Shown here one piece after another: positions 9,553 through 20,204 of a stretch of 64,000 nt of DNA. Numbering within the stretch: the first letter of the stretch is position 1; the number at the start of each line of letters is the position of its first letter. Position numbers and translations under genes: made by a program. Source of the stretch: Blepharisma stoltei (lineage: Eukaryota > Ciliophora > Heterotrichea > Heterotrichida > Blepharismidae); NCBI GenBank assembly GCA_914767885.1, contig CAJZBQ010000004.1, positions 969,001 to 1,033,000 of the forward strand. Reading direction: 5' to 3'. The notes under the pieces were generated by a model. That model was not told where the DNA came from, ran no database searches, and saw only the letters and a program-made list of their open reading frames with translations.

Positions 9553-10920
9553 ATGTCAAAAGCGTGTTTGAAATCCGAGTATGAGTACTGCAAAACAGAG
9601 GATGGATTTTCCTATAGGAGAAGAATTAAGGCATCAGACAAAAAGGATCAATGTAAGGAAGCATCATCGCAGCCTATTAGCGATCTTCTGTTTTCTTCTT
9701 GTAGAAAGATCAATGAAGCAAATAGATTTGAATATACCAATCAAGAAACGGAAGATGGCTTAACTTTCAGAAGAAAAATAAAAATAGGTGATCTTGAAGC
9801 TCAAAGTATTAAAAATGAAAATGAAGCACCCTTATCGATCAGCAAAAGTAATATTGAACAATCTTTAAAATTCAAAGAAAATGTTCAAATTAACTCAAAT
9901 TTGCTATCATGCAGAAAAATAAACTTTAATGAATCGATAGGAAAAGAAGAAGAAAAGACCAGTAAAATTGAGCCAGTTGAAGAATGTTTAATAAACTTAA
10001 AACATGAAGAATGAGAAAAAAAATCTGAAGCAATGAACCAGTGTGAAGTTGATAATGGCTTGTCTTTTAGAAGGAAAAGAAAAGCTATTGATAAGCTTGA
10101 AAGCGATTCAAAGCAGCCAATTTTAATTGAAAAACAAATTTCTCTTCCAATCAAGCCAACAGAAAATTTGGAGCTGCCTATACCCCGCCTAGATACTTCC
10201 ATTAGACACCCGAAAAGATGTCCTGATTTCCCCGATTTTTCTTTTACAATTAAAAAAAATTACAAAATATTTCCATCTTCAATTAGATTGCTATATTTTC
10301 TTGAGGATCTCATTTTCGAATTAAAAGCGACCCTTAAGCTGACATATTCAGCTCACCCAGATTTTCTTTCAGTATGTGAATTTTTGTTAAACTGCATTAA
10401 TAAAGAAGCCTCCATTTTACTGGAAACATTTAACGAACAAAAAAAGAAAAAATGAAATGAAAAAACGATTGGAGAAATAGAAGAAAGAGAAAGGAGGAGG
10501 AGAGATGAAGAAGAGTGGAGAATATTTTTCAAAAAAATAAGAAAGAACCCAATTAATTTATTTTTGAAGAATGAAAAGAAAATGATTGAAATCGCTTTAT
10601 TGAAGTAAATTTTATTTAGGCTGAAACAGCCAGACAAGGAACTTGAAAATGCTAAGTCACTTGTTTTTGATAAAAGACATTTTTGTGATAAAACTCGAAT
10701 GCCAATGGCGAATGCTTTAGCAAGTTTTTCGAGTGATATGAGGAATGCAGTAATTTAAAATTAGATGCAATTAAATTTAGTCAAGCTTGCAAGCTATGCA
10801 GAAATTGTCCATGCTAAATCTCAGAAAAATGGCAATATTACAGTGATTGAAGATTTTAGTATTTTTTTCCCAATTTTTTACTCTGATTCGAGAGCACTTG
10901 TATTTCGTTTCCTGCATTAA
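9553..10920 (+). CDS. Repeat protein with weak CDT1-like C-terminal half
   Basis: A 445-aa protein after reading TGA as Trp at 10012 and 10453 and removing two 15-nt introns (10605-10619, 10750-10764). The N-terminal half has three copies of a basic motif: EDGFSYRRRIK, EDGLTFRRKIK and DNGLSFRRKRK, each about 70 residues apart, plus two CRKIN elements. The C-terminal half (about residue 220 on) is folded-looking: FPSSIRLLYFLEDLIFELK, later LASFSSDMRNAVMQLNLVKL and a final IEDFSIFFPIFYSDSRALVFRFL. The two-part layout, with a basic repetitive N-terminus and two helical domains, is reminiscent of replication licensing factor CDT1, but similarity is weak and I would not name it. Ends with TAA at 10918-10920. 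Confidence 0.7.
10605..10619 (+). other. 15-nt intron
   Basis: GTAAATTTTATTTAG; carries an in-frame TAA. Removal gives ALLKLKQPDKELEN. Confidence 0.85.
10750..10764 (+). other. 15-nt intron
   Basis: GTAATTTAAAATTAG; carries in-frame TAA and TAG. Removal gives DMRNAMQLNLVKL. Confidence 0.85.
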
Positions 10921-11797
10921 TTAATTGCCTGCAATTAATCTCATTTTTAATTAAATTTTTAGCAACTTCTGTTTCTCACTGATTGAGTCAAGCAAACTCA
11001 ATTTAATAAGTTTCAAAATAATCACTTTATCTAAAGCATTTATTGCTATTTATAGTATACTAATTTTGAAAAATTAATTTCCTTTATAAATATTTTTCAG
11101 CTTAAGAAATAGCAGATCAATTAAAGTGGCAATTCTTATTTCATTTATAACTCTTTTATTTTACTTTCTTGGAGCTGCTTCTAATTTTGAAAATTATACC
11201 ATGAAAATTTATAAATAATAACTTCCGATTATTTTTAATTTTTTCATATTATCAATATAAAAGTTACATCTAAAAAGTTCTTTATATATTATAGATCCAA
11301 TTTTTCACGCTAAAGATGCAAACTATAAATTAAAAAAGTAAACGCAGATTGCAAGTACAGTTGAAATGCTTTATGTCTTTAGAAGATTCTAATTGAGCCT
11401 AAATCAATAAATTTTAGATTTGATATAGGAATTGCCCGAGGATGGCGCTATCTTGCGCCATCCTCGGGCAATTGGTATATTTTCTATAAAAATCTTTTAT
11501 GTTGCAATTTAGATAATTATTACATATATTTGCAAATAATTTTTACCTTATAATCTTCTTCTTAAACCAAACTTACTTACGGATTCAAACCTAATTTGCA
11601 AATATAATAAAATTTATAGCTCATATTTATTATTTTTTATTACTTAATAGCCTCTCATTATTCTTAAAGAGTGCTTACATAATACTAATTCGCAGTGAAA
11701 AGGACCAGAAACTTCTAGATTGTCATCTAAATTTTAGGACAAAATAAAGTGTATTCTAGAACAATATGGAAAATTCAAAAGGATTAATGTAAATTAT
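10921..11797. other. Intergenic with one GC-rich palindrome
   Basis: AT-rich, no coding frame found. The only structure is the 44-bp palindrome at 11430-11473. Confidence 0.55.
11430..11473. repeat. 44-bp perfect palindrome, shared with 63767-63810
   Basis: AATTGCCCGAGGATGGCGC, a 6-bp loop, then its perfect reverse complement, in an AT-rich gap. Flanks GATATAGG and GGTATAT resemble the flanks of the second copy. The same 44-bp sequence, inverted, occurs at 63767-63810. Confidence 0.9.
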
Positions 11798-12376
11798 ATG
11801 ATGAATCGAAAACGTTCTAAGTCGGCTCGTCCGACATCCTTTCTTTCCAAAACATTTGATCTTTTAAGCCTTGATGAATTTCAAGACATTGTCTGCTGGA
11901 GTGATGATGGGAAATCTTTTACTATTAAAAATCAAGGCGAGTTTATGAATCAAGTTCTTCCTATTTATTTCAAACACAAGAATTTAGCAAGTTTTATTAG
12001 GCAACTGAACATGTACGATTTCCACAAAGTGAGAGACTCAGGAGATAAACAAATTTTTAGCCACCCTTGCTTCGTAAAAGGCAATAAAAGTCTTTTGGTT
12101 GAAATTCACCGAAAAACTTCTGAGTTCTTTCCACCTCCAGTGGCAAGAATTATTCAGCAGGCGTCTGAACCACTTCTCCAAAAGTGTCAAATGCTTGAAG
12201 CAAAGCAAGTTGAAATGCAAAATGCTTTGGACACGCTTGACAAAAAGTATAAGGAAACCTGCGAAATGAACCAAACTCTCGTTGTTGAGTTGCTAAATGC
12301 TCGAGAACGAGAAGAGAGATTATCTCAAATGATCTTTAGTGCTTCTTTATATGGAGCACCGTTTAATATGATCTAA
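11798..12376 (+). CDS. Heat-shock factor-type transcription factor
   Basis: A 192-aa protein with the HSF DNA-binding domain at about residues 12-105: FLSKTFDLLSLDEFQDIVCW, GKSFTIKN, LPIYFKHKNLASFIRQLNMY, DFHKV and FSHPCFVKG. The FIRQLNMYDFHKV recognition helix is the family hallmark. A coiled coil follows (about 120-180: KCQMLEAKQVEMQNALDTL), the likely trimerisation region. It is short for an HSF and lacks an obvious activation domain. In the nucleus such proteins bind nGAAn repeats. Nuclear role is family knowledge. No introns or inserts; start MM at 11798 fits the domain spacing. Confidence 0.9.
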   Translation: MMNRKRSKSARPTSFLSKTFDLLSLDEFQDIVCWSDDGKSFTIKNQGEFMNQVLPIYFKHKNLASFIRQLNMYDFHKVRDSGDKQIFSHPCFVKGNKSLLVEIHRKTSEFFPPPVARIIQQASEPLLQKCQMLEAKQVEMQNALDTLDKKYKETCEMNQTLVVELLNAREREERLSQMIFSASLYGAPFNMI

Positions 12377-12847
12377 TGAAGACTGTAACAAAATTTGCGA
12401 AGATATACATATATAATTTGCAAGTGAGGATAATGCTAAGACATATTTTACTGAATTAATATAAGTATTTTTAATTTTAATTATTATGGCTAAGTTCCAA
12501 TTTAAAAATGAGAATCCTTCTCGAACTCTATGAAAGCTTTATAATCCATTTTTTCTCCAGTAAAATGTATTTCTTAAGGGTTTACGAATATCGAAGAATA
12601 ATTTTTGACTTTTTGTTTTAGAAAGTTTATTCATTGTCAACTCTTCATTAGTAAAAATTCCATAATAGGATGATAGTTTACAAATTGCTAAAAACATTAT
12701 TTTAATATTTTATTATAGCAATTATATAGTTATAATCAGTGCTATTGCATAAATAACACCCAATAATGGCAAAAGCAATTCAATAAAATAAACAGTTCAA
12801 TGCATATTTGCAGTCTCTCAAATTCATCTATATTTAAAATTAATTTT
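12377..12847. other. Intergenic, AT-rich, nothing seen
   Basis: Convergent 3' ends of the HSF and RING-PHD genes. No coding frame or repeat found. Confidence 0.55.
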
Positions 12848-13417
12848 TTACATATCTACTAACTTTTTTAATCTCTTTCTCGCCTTCTCTTCTTCAATTT
12901 GATCGGCAGCCTTCTCCATTTCTCTCCATTGATTCTTTCTAACCTCTGTAGACTTTTCAAGTATGCAATCATGACAGAACCATTCTTCAAGGTCAGGAAT
13001 TCTATTAATTCCTATGCAAAAGGTATGAAATCCTTGATCACACCCATCGCAAATCAAAAGGAATTCATCTTGCTGATCAGAACCACATCGTATACAGAAT
13101 ATGCTAGAAATATATTCTTCATACAAATCTTCAATAAGCTTGTCTGAATTTTCTACCAAAGCAACTTCAGATGTCTTGGAATTTCCAATTTCGTTGAATT
13201 TTAAATTGCATAGCGGGCATTTGTTTGATACTTTGCTCCATTCGTAAAGGCAGGAAAAGCAAAATTGGTTGTGCCCGCAATTGAGAATGCCGAGGGCAGA
13301 ATGTTTTTCAATGCTTTCGAGACAGATTAGACACCTATTTAGTAAGTTCCCATTGTTATCGCAAACTTTAGGTATATTTAAACGTGGGCCAGTATTTTTC
13401 CTAAGGCGCTTCGGCAT
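12848..13417 (-). CDS. RING plus PHD finger protein (PHRF1-like order)
   Basis: A 189-aa protein. The N-terminal RING finger (about residues 29-72) has CLICLESIEKH, CGHNQFCFSCLYEW and CPLC. The PHD finger (about 108-152) has CIRCGSDQQDEFLLICDGCD, FHTFCIG and EEWFCHDCI. A charged C-terminal helix follows (EMEKAADQIEEEKARKRLKK). The RING-then-PHD order is that of PHRF1 proteins, but this one is far shorter. RING suggests ubiquitin ligation and PHD suggests histone-tail binding, so a chromatin role is plausible inference. No TGA codon, intron or insert. Confidence 0.85.
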   Translation of the reverse strand: MPKRLRKNTGPRLNIPKVCDNNGNLLNRCLICLESIEKHSALGILNCGHNQFCFSCLYEWSKVSNKCPLCNLKFNEIGNSKTSEVALVENSDKLIEDLYEEYISSIFCIRCGSDQQDEFLLICDGCDQGFHTFCIGINRIPDLEEWFCHDCILEKSTEVRKNQWREMEKAADQIEEEKARKRLKKLVDM

Positions 13418-13721
13418 TAAATATGCGAAATTTTATATCGTGCAGGTTACCCTCAATCATAACTTCATTTATTTATCATTAGCAAGATTTCAAGATAAGG
13501 CAGGTTTGCAGTTAATTATTAAAGTTAAGGACTGGCTATTAACTTATTTGATACGATACTTATGCTGTATATAAAGAACTTGGCATCACTAAGACCTTTG
13601 AGGTCAGTCAGTTACTTTATCTTGATATAAGTATTTCTAAAATAAAATAATTTTGTTATCATATATTTGATAATAAATAAATTTAATTAAAGCAAAATCC
13701 TATATAAAGTAGTCTAAAATA

Positions 13722-14555
13722 TTACTTTCCATAAGCGATCTTCGAGATAAGCTTATAGACTAAAAACCCTAAGAAGTTTCCTCCATTCCAATTAAAATTC
13801 AATAAGAAAAAAGAGCCAAGCCACCCTTTATGATCACACATATGCAAAATAGGTATTTTTATGTCTTTCCAGCATTCATGTACACAATTTACATTCATAT
13901 ACCTCATTTGCCCTTTAAAAGGAATTTCAAAAGGAATGGAAAGTCTGCTTAAATTTGTGATTAGCATAACAATCCATACGGACATTGGGAAAGACTTCCA
14001 TGGCATTTTTTTGGCCGCAAAAAGCGTTAATGGAATGAACCATAAATGATGGGTAGAAGTAAAGATTTTATTTCATGATGTTTCTTTCCATGCCAAGTAT
14101 CCTGCAACTCCTAATTTAAACTTTCCAGTAAGTAAAAAGCTTAAAACATCTACCCAATATAATGTTTGGTCAAGGGCAACTGAAGCTGCTCCAGCGCACA
14201 TCATATCAGTTCTTCCTAGAAAAGCACTTAACCCGGTTAATATTAAGCTCATGTTACATTGCCAAAACATGTCATAAATTGCTATCTGCTCTGATTATTT
14301 ATTACTATCTTGCCGCACACGTGAGATAAACAAAATAAAAGCATATGCGAATAAAAATATACCGTATTTTAGCTGTCTTCCTGTAGGCTTTTTTGTTGAT
14401 TTTTTACCGCTTACCTTGTATAAAACGAAAAAGCAACTGGCAACTGCAATGATGTAAGCGATGATGGGATGAGCAAATGACTGGTGTTTTAGATCAAACT
14501 TTCCAGCAGATCCCAAAAATTTTAAAGCTGACCAAACAACCATATTTTGAAACAA
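13722..14555 (-). CDS. Multi-pass membrane protein with a 15-nt intron
   Basis: Starts MFQNMVVWSALKFLGSAGKF at 14555. The frame passes a 15-nt intron ending CAG (14291-14305) and a TGA=Trp codon near 14071, giving about 272 aa ending YKLISKIAYGK. Hydrophobic segments include PIIAYIIAVASCFFVLYKV, YGIFLFAYAFILFI, MSLILTGLSAFLG, VWIVMLITNL and GWLGSFFLLNF. Polar conserved-looking pieces are DQTLYWVDVLSFLLTGKFKL and TSTHHLWFIPLTL. I do not recognise the family. It is an integral membrane protein of unknown role. Divergent from NIP7 with a 173-bp gap that may hold both promoters. Confidence 0.75.
14291..14305 (-). other. 15-nt intron ending CAG
   Basis: GTAATAAATAATCAG on the minus strand; contains two in-frame TAA codons. 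Removal joins RQD to KQIAIYDMFWQ. It is the only intron here that ends CAG instead of TAG. Confidence 0.75.
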
Positions 14556-14728
14556 TTATTATAACAAAAGCAATTATCCAGCTCTTTTCTTAGGATTACC
14601 AATTAAAGTCTCATTAAGCTTTCAAATTTACCATAAATTTGATATATTAATGCAAAATTTTTCCAAAGAGAAATGCACGTATAATGATAAAATAATTATG
14701 GCTTTTTAAGTAATTTTATTAGAAAAAT

Positions 14729-15280
14729 ATGAGGCAGCTGACAGAAGAAGAAACAAAAACCCTCTTCAGCAAACTAAAGCTGATCCTCGGCGACAATATC
14801 CGACATTTAATTGATAGGCCTGATGAAGACTACGTTTTCAGGCTTCAAGAAAACAAAGTTTATTATATGAGCAAAGGTGTTTTAGATCTCTGCCAACTTA
14901 TCGGCAGAGAAGAACTATTCTCCGCAGGCATTTGCTTTGGAAATTTTACAAAATCAGGAAAATTCAAAATACACATTACAGCTCTGCCTTACCTGGCTAA
15001 ATACACCAAATATAAGGTCTGGGTAAAGCCAGGTGGAGAGCAAGTATTTTTATATGGAAACCATGTATTGAAAACACACGTAGCCAGAATGACTGAAGGA
15101 GTGCCTCAATATGAAGGTGTTGTTGTGTTCTCTATGAATGATGTACCATTAGGCTTTGGGGTTGCTGCAAGATCGACTGAACAAAGCTTAAAACTCCAGC
15201 CTCACGATATTGTCGTTTTCAATCATTCAGATTTAGGGGCATATATAAGAACTGTGGAAGAAAAGCAGGCAGATTATTAA
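14729..15280 (+). CDS. NIP7: 60S ribosome biogenesis protein NIP7
   Basis: A 183-aa protein, the family's usual length (about 180). It starts MRQLTEEETKTLFSKLKLIL and has the NIP7 N-terminal domain (RLQENKVYYMSK, GTCFGNFTK-like GICFGNFTKSGKF) and the C-terminal PUA domain (about 95-170: KYKVWVKPGGEQVFLYGNHV, GVPQYEGVVVFSMNDVPLGF). NIP7 acts in the nucleolus in pre-60S assembly and 27S pre-rRNA processing, binding RNA through PUA. Frame is uninterrupted, with no introns or IES. Confidence 0.95.
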   Translation: MRQLTEEETKTLFSKLKLILGDNIRHLIDRPDEDYVFRLQENKVYYMSKGVLDLCQLIGREELFSAGICFGNFTKSGKFKIHITALPYLAKYTKYKVWVKPGGEQVFLYGNHVLKTHVARMTEGVPQYEGVVVFSMNDVPLGFGVAARSTEQSLKLQPHDIVVFNHSDLGAYIRTVEEKQADY

Positions 15281-15338
15281 CTAAAATAATTTTTATGCAA
15301 ATATTTATTAGGATTTTCAATTTGATATTGAAAATCTT

Positions 15339-16661
15339 TTAACATAAGCTAGAAAACCCAAAATATTGTTCTTCAATTATTGTGAAAATACCTGTAGAGG
15401 CTATGCCAATAAGACTTGCTGTGGTCAAAAAGGCAATCAATAAGACTATCATTGATGGCCTTTTGACTTTTCTTAGCAATGCCCGAAGCACATAGTATCC
15501 CAGTATAGCTCCTATAAGAGAAGCCCCTAATAGCCAAAGTCCATAATCCAGTTCGATCATCCCTCCAATTGTGTATTGTAACACTGATATGGAAGCACTA
15601 AATAATATCATGAAATTTGAGCAAGATGTAGACACCTCAGGCCGAATTCCGATTGAAATCATAAAAGGATTCATGATCATCCCTCCTCCAATTCCCAGAC
15701 TTCCTGCCAAAAGTCCTGCAAATGCAGTGATCAATCCAATTTTGATAGCTAACTGGCTATTCCACTTAGGATCGCCCAAATCAAAGTCATATCCATTTTC
15801 AATTCTTCGTTGCGTTCTGTCAACTAAAAGTTTCCCACATAATCAGGATATAGCAACAAGGAGAAAGAAGTAAAATCCAGTATAAATCCAGTATCATATA
15901 TCACATTGCGTTATTCCTACAATTGAATTCATACCTTTTCCTCCCCTAATGAAGGACCCAAGCACAACTATTACATACACAATCCCAACTATCCCAATGC
16001 TAGAATAAGAAATTTTCATTCTTGGTTCTCTTTCTTTGATTTCTATTATTTGGTTTGTGTCCTCTTCCATTAATGGCTTTAAAATCTCATTCATTGCAGA
16101 TGCCTCACTTTTAACTTTTTCCAAATTTTCTTTCTTATATGCAAGTCACCATTTTTGGGTTGCCAATATTGATATATAAATTTTGACAATAATAATTGTC
16201 ACTATTATCAGCCACTCTGGAAATATTAGGTGTAAGAAAACACCAACTGAGGTTCCAGCTAGCAACGGAACAATTAAATATGAGATCAATTCATAATCTG
16301 TAAGCGGCCTCGATTTTATGGTAGGGTGGCGATCATTTAATTTGAGGCATACTGACATCAGAGTTCCGCCAAATATAACAACCTGTGACAAAGGTATTGC
16401 GTGGGTTAAATCATAGTTGAACAAAAGCTGACCGACAATTGTGTTAAGTGGGCCACCGCCAAGACCAGCTGAAGTTGATAAAGCACTGATAATTATATTA
16501 ATAAAGGTGCCTATAAACTCACTTCCTGCTATAGGGAAAAGATCTTTATGCATACATTCTCCGTCAACACAGTTGTGAAGCGACTTGCATTCGTAGTTAT
16601 GCTCGCAAAATTCAGAGGCGATAATTTGAGAAAGGATGAGGAGAATTAGGACTTTTTTCAT
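15339..16661 (-). CDS. TauE/SafE-family membrane transporter
   Basis: A 440-aa protein. Signal peptide MKKVLILLILSQIIASEFC, then a short Cys-rich luminal piece (CEHNYECKSLHNCVDGECMH), then two TauE/SafE halves. Half one has ISALSTSAGLGGGPLNTIV; half two has FAGLLAGSLGIGGGMIMNPF. The repeated GGG loop after the first helix of each half is the family signature. A central cytoplasmic loop (about residues 175-225) is acidic. Two TGA codons (near 16145 and 15892) are read as Trp. The family exports sulfite, sulfonates or related anions; the ciliate substrate is unknown. Eukaryotic members with an N-terminal Cys-rich domain are common in protists and plants. Confidence 0.88.
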
Positions 16662-17258
16662 CTTTATTTTTAAGGAATAATGGATTAACTTCGCAAAGTA
16701 TTATTGATAAAGATAAATAAATATTGGATTAAATCCTTGGTTTTCTTGCGATATAACTTGCAGGTTGCTATTTAAAATTTGGAAATAACTTTTTAAAGCT
16801 GCGCTTATAACACTTGCGAAATAGTTAATTGTTCTTTATAATAGATTAGAAGTAATTGATTTACGTAAAAAAATTAAAGCCAAATTTTAAATGTTAGATC
16901 TTGATTGCATTGCTTTAATTAAAAATTCTGCTTCTACTAAATAGTGATTTTTTCGTATTTACTCATTAGAAAACCTCTATATTATGCCCAAAAACCCATT
17001 AAAAGCATAAGCAATTTATCTGGAGGAAATATTTTTGTTTTTGCTAGATATGTTAAAGCTTGACTTTAGTTGAAAATATTACTGAATTTCTAGCTTTTTT
17101 TGCTTTAAGCATAGTCATCATAAACTAAATATTTACTGTTGGTATTTCGAATTAATTTGGAATTATATCGATATTGTCATATTATATTGTCGCCCAGCAT
17201 ATAACTTATATAAAAAATTAAAATATCTTAAATTAATCCAGACAAATTTATGTATTAA
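16662..17258. other. Intergenic, AT-rich, nothing seen
   Basis: About 600 bp between divergent genes. No coding frame, RNA gene or repeat family member found. Confidence 0.5.
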
Positions 17259-18654
17259 ATGGGAAACCATTCAAATAGCCCTGTTAAAAAAAATCAAATG
17301 AATGAGAATGAACTGATTATTATCTTCAGGAGAGCTTCCAGTTTCTTAAGCCCAACTGATTCATTAAAATTGCTCTCTTTAAATCATTTCTTCCACCAGC
17401 ACTTGCCAAATCACGAGTTCTATTTCTATGTTTCAAAGCCAATAGCAAGCTGGATTGCCAATCTTGACCAAAATGATCCCGACGTATTTGACCATTTTGC
17501 AAGATTCTTACTATAGCCCATACCCCATAAGTTTTATTTATCGAGCAAAATATAATAGAAAGTTTAATGACCAAGAAAAACTTTATTAAAGGGACAAACT
17601 AATCTCTATCCTTGAAAGAGTTAAAAAAGTAAGGGGAGTAAGAAATTCGCACAAGGAAGCAAAATACTTTTCATAAAAATTTTTCATTTAATAAATTTGT
17701 GTATCTCGATGAAATTTTCTAGTGTTTTTTCAATAGTTTTGCTCTCTAAGGGAAAGATGGAGTTAGAGTGTAACCCATTTACTTCTTATGATGATTTATT
17801 CAACTGCATAAAATCATCACAGAACATGATTAAAAATCCATGCGGAGAAATGGGCTTTAATTCTTGGGAAAAACATAATGGAGGTGATGGATGAAATATT
17901 GAAGACTGGCCTGGCTATAGACATAAAAAGACAGTTTTTACAACTTCTTATGAATGGTGTGATCTAACGCAAACTATTTCTATTCCATTATCTGATCAAA
18001 AGCGATTCCTTATTGTAGGGGCATATGTGACCAGAAGAAGTGACTGTGGAGCATTAGCAAAACTTAAAGTACAGGCATATGATAAAAACAAAAATTTAAA
18101 AGATACTTATAAAATTGATGAAGTAAATATTCGTGAGCCTGGGCCTGCGCTTTATATGCTGAAAACTAAAATTGAGATTCAACCTTATCATAGAATATTT
18201 AAAATAACTTATTCTGGGAAAGACACGAATTGGTGGGCTGGTTCAGGCATGAAACCTCTGTATCCCTGCCAAAAACAAATTTCTAACTCCCCCTCCCTCC
18301 GTGAGTGAACAAAAAAATTTTGTTCACTCACGGAGGGGGGTTAATTTGTTTTTTTTTAAAAAATTTATTTTTCAAAATTTTAAAAAAATCCTAATTCGCA
18401 AAAATTGGAAAGCAAATATTAATTTAATTTATAAAATTTATGTTTTAAAAAGCAATTCGTTCAAAATTAAATAGAATTAGCTCTAGATTTCATTATAATA
18501 ATTATCATTTATATATAAATTTTTTTTTCCATAAAAAATTTTTCTATTTAAAAAATTTTTGTTCACTCACGGAGGGTGGGTTTTTGGGGAAAAAATAGCG
18601 ATTTTTCTAATGGTTTTGTTCACTCACGGAGTGGGGGGGAGTAAGTATTGATAA
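17259..18654 (+). pseudogene. F-box protein with FBA domain, frame damaged
   Basis: F-box region at 17259-17513 (ELIIIFRRASSFLSPTDSLK, then LLSLNHFFHQHL). FBA domain at about 17760-18285: NPCGEMGFNSWEKHNGGDGW, TSYEWCDLTQTISIP, RRSDCGALAKLKVQ and YSGKDTNWWAGSGMKP, matching the glycoprotein-binding FBXO2/FBXO6 class. In SCF ligases the F-box binds SKP1 and FBA binds substrate. One 358-bp MITE (18286-18643) splits the last codons; excision gives a normal end (QISKYW, TAA at 18652-18654). The linker 17514-17674 reads well only in another frame (FIYRAKYNRKFNDQ) and has an in-frame TAA near 17586, so the gene is probably a pseudogene unless a further insert is present that I could not define. Confidence 0.65.
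18286..18643 (+). mobile_element. MITE-type IES, copy 2
   Basis: 358 bp, TAA direct repeats, hairpin end on the left (CTCCGTGAGTGAACAAAA and its reverse complement), spaced motif pair on the right. Removal gives a proper stop for the FBA gene. Confidence 0.85.
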
Positions 18655-18712
18655 TAAGAAATATAGGAATGAATTTCCCTACCTTGCTGGTTATCAATAG
18701 GAAGTTACTATA

Positions 18713-19140
18713 TAGCAGATAAGAAATAAAATTGGTGACGTTGACGGAAATCGGACTCGAGGCGCGTGCTCCTTATGGAGCAGATAGTATCCATCCTGAT
18801 GAAGCTGAAAATAGGGCCTCTGTCCCTTTTTTAAGTAGGTGTTCAGGCTTGGAAGAGGGAATTTTTATTTGCCCCATAAGGTTTTCCTGCCCTTGCAGAT
18901 GGGCTAGAAAAGTTTTGCCTACCACATAGTCTTTCCTTGACTAATTTAGATGGTGGCTCTTCCCAAGGAACTAATCCCCTGGACAGGCATTAAGGTCGGA
19001 AATTCAAGATGGCTGCCTTCCATTTCCTCATTTGAACTCCGAGGTCTATGGAGACTGCTCTTTTAGAGCCGAAACTAGGCAAAGGCTAGTGAGTTACCCG
19101 CTTATGGCAAGATTAACTGTTTTAATTAATATAGTAGATA
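18713..19140 (+). mobile_element. SINE-like element B, copy 1
   Basis: Begins GAAATAAAATTGGTGACGTTGAC and contains GATGAAGCTGAAAATAGGGCC, GTAGGTGTTCAGGCTTGG and GGGCTAGAAAAGTTTTGCC, shared with the copies at 19140 and 57356. The 5' flank TATAGCAGATAAGAAATAAAAT resembles the 3' flank at 19130-19150, a diverged target duplication. Confidence 0.7.
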
Positions 19141-19790
19141 GAAATAAAATGTGATATTGACAAAATTGGTTTTCGAGGCACGCTCACTATAGAGCAGAGG
19201 TAGGGCCCATCTAGATGAAGGTGAAAACAATGCTTCTATCACTTTTGAAGTAGGCCTTCGGGTTAAGGGAAGTCTTACCGAAGAGGAAAGTTTTTATTCA
19301 TCACCCGAATGTATTTCTATCCTTACTCCCCCGTGAGCGAACAAAACCATTAGAAAAATCCCTATTTTTTGCCCAAACACCTTCGCCAGCGAACAAAAAT
19401 TTTTTATGGGAAAAAAATTTGATAATTATTATAATGAAATTTCTAGCTAATTCTGTTTAATTTTAAACAAATTGCGTTTTAAAAACATAAATTTTACAAA
19501 TTAAATGAATATTTGCTTTCCAATTTTTGTGAATTAGGATTTTTTTAAATTTCGAAACAAATTTATTCTATAAAATTTATATATAAATTTTTAAAAAATG
19601 TTAACCCCCCTCCGTGAGCTAACAAGATTTTTTTGTTCGTTCACGGAGGGGGGATAGTAGATGGAGCTAGATAGAATTTTTCATACCGCATGGCCTTTAC
19701 CTATTGGACCATCGGGGCATATCCTAGGTAGTTTTGCTTTTGAGTAGGTGCGGTAGGGGATGTGGGTTGAGGGGTGGGTTTCATGCTGAC
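19141..19790 (+). mobile_element. SINE-like element B, copy 2, split by a MITE
   Basis: Same order as copy 1 (CATCTAGATGAAGGTGAAAAC, GTAGGCCTTCGGG). It breaks at 19325 and resumes at 19657 with GATGGAGCTAGATAGAATTTTT, which matches the element's next block. The 3' end is uncertain. Confidence 0.65.
19326..19656 (-). mobile_element. MITE-type IES, copy 3, nested in SINE B
   Basis: 331 bp, motif pair at the left end, hairpin at the right. Inserted inside SINE-like copy 2; the uninterrupted copy 1 gives the empty site (CCCTTGCAGATGGGC). Confidence 0.8.
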
Positions 19791-19807
19791 CAGGCTGGAA
19801 CTTATGG

Positions 19808-20204
19808 AGCAAGATTCTCTTATTGTTATGCTCGCATCTCCTATAGCCTCTAATCTCATATTAAGCTTATTTTGAATAGTAATTATGATTTTTTTGTTTT
19901 CCAAATAAATTCTTGCATACTTATAAAAAACCCCTTTCATTTACTTCAGCCAATAATTTTTTCTTTATGGCTAATAAATCCTGAAATCTTGATTTTCCAA
20001 TTTCAATCCATTCAAATCCTTTCTTCTATTTCCAAAAGCTTCTCACTCCTCCCACCACTTTCACTCATTTTGTCATCTCTTATTTGTCTCTAAAATCCAG
20101 AAAAGTCTTCCATCTTATATTATGCTAAATTTAATACATAAATAATATAGGTATATTAAAATGTCTCTAAAGCTACAACATTAGGTCTTGCATACTCTGA
20201 ATTG
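19808..20204 (+). pseudogene. Duplicate of BiP upstream region and signal peptide
   Basis: This stretch matches 21114-21528 along its length (for example CTTGCATACTTATAA, CCAAATAAATT, GAATACATAAATAA, then the codons of the BiP signal peptide). In this copy the coding part reads MSLKLQH and stops at TAG, so it cannot make BiP. It runs directly into a copy of the F-box gene at 20205. Confidence 0.8.

Noticed and set aside
19701-19940. A 79-aa ORF on the minus strand (start MKGVFYKYARIYLENKK)
   Set aside because: It spans the end of a SINE-like element and the duplicated BiP upstream region; no support on homology grounds.
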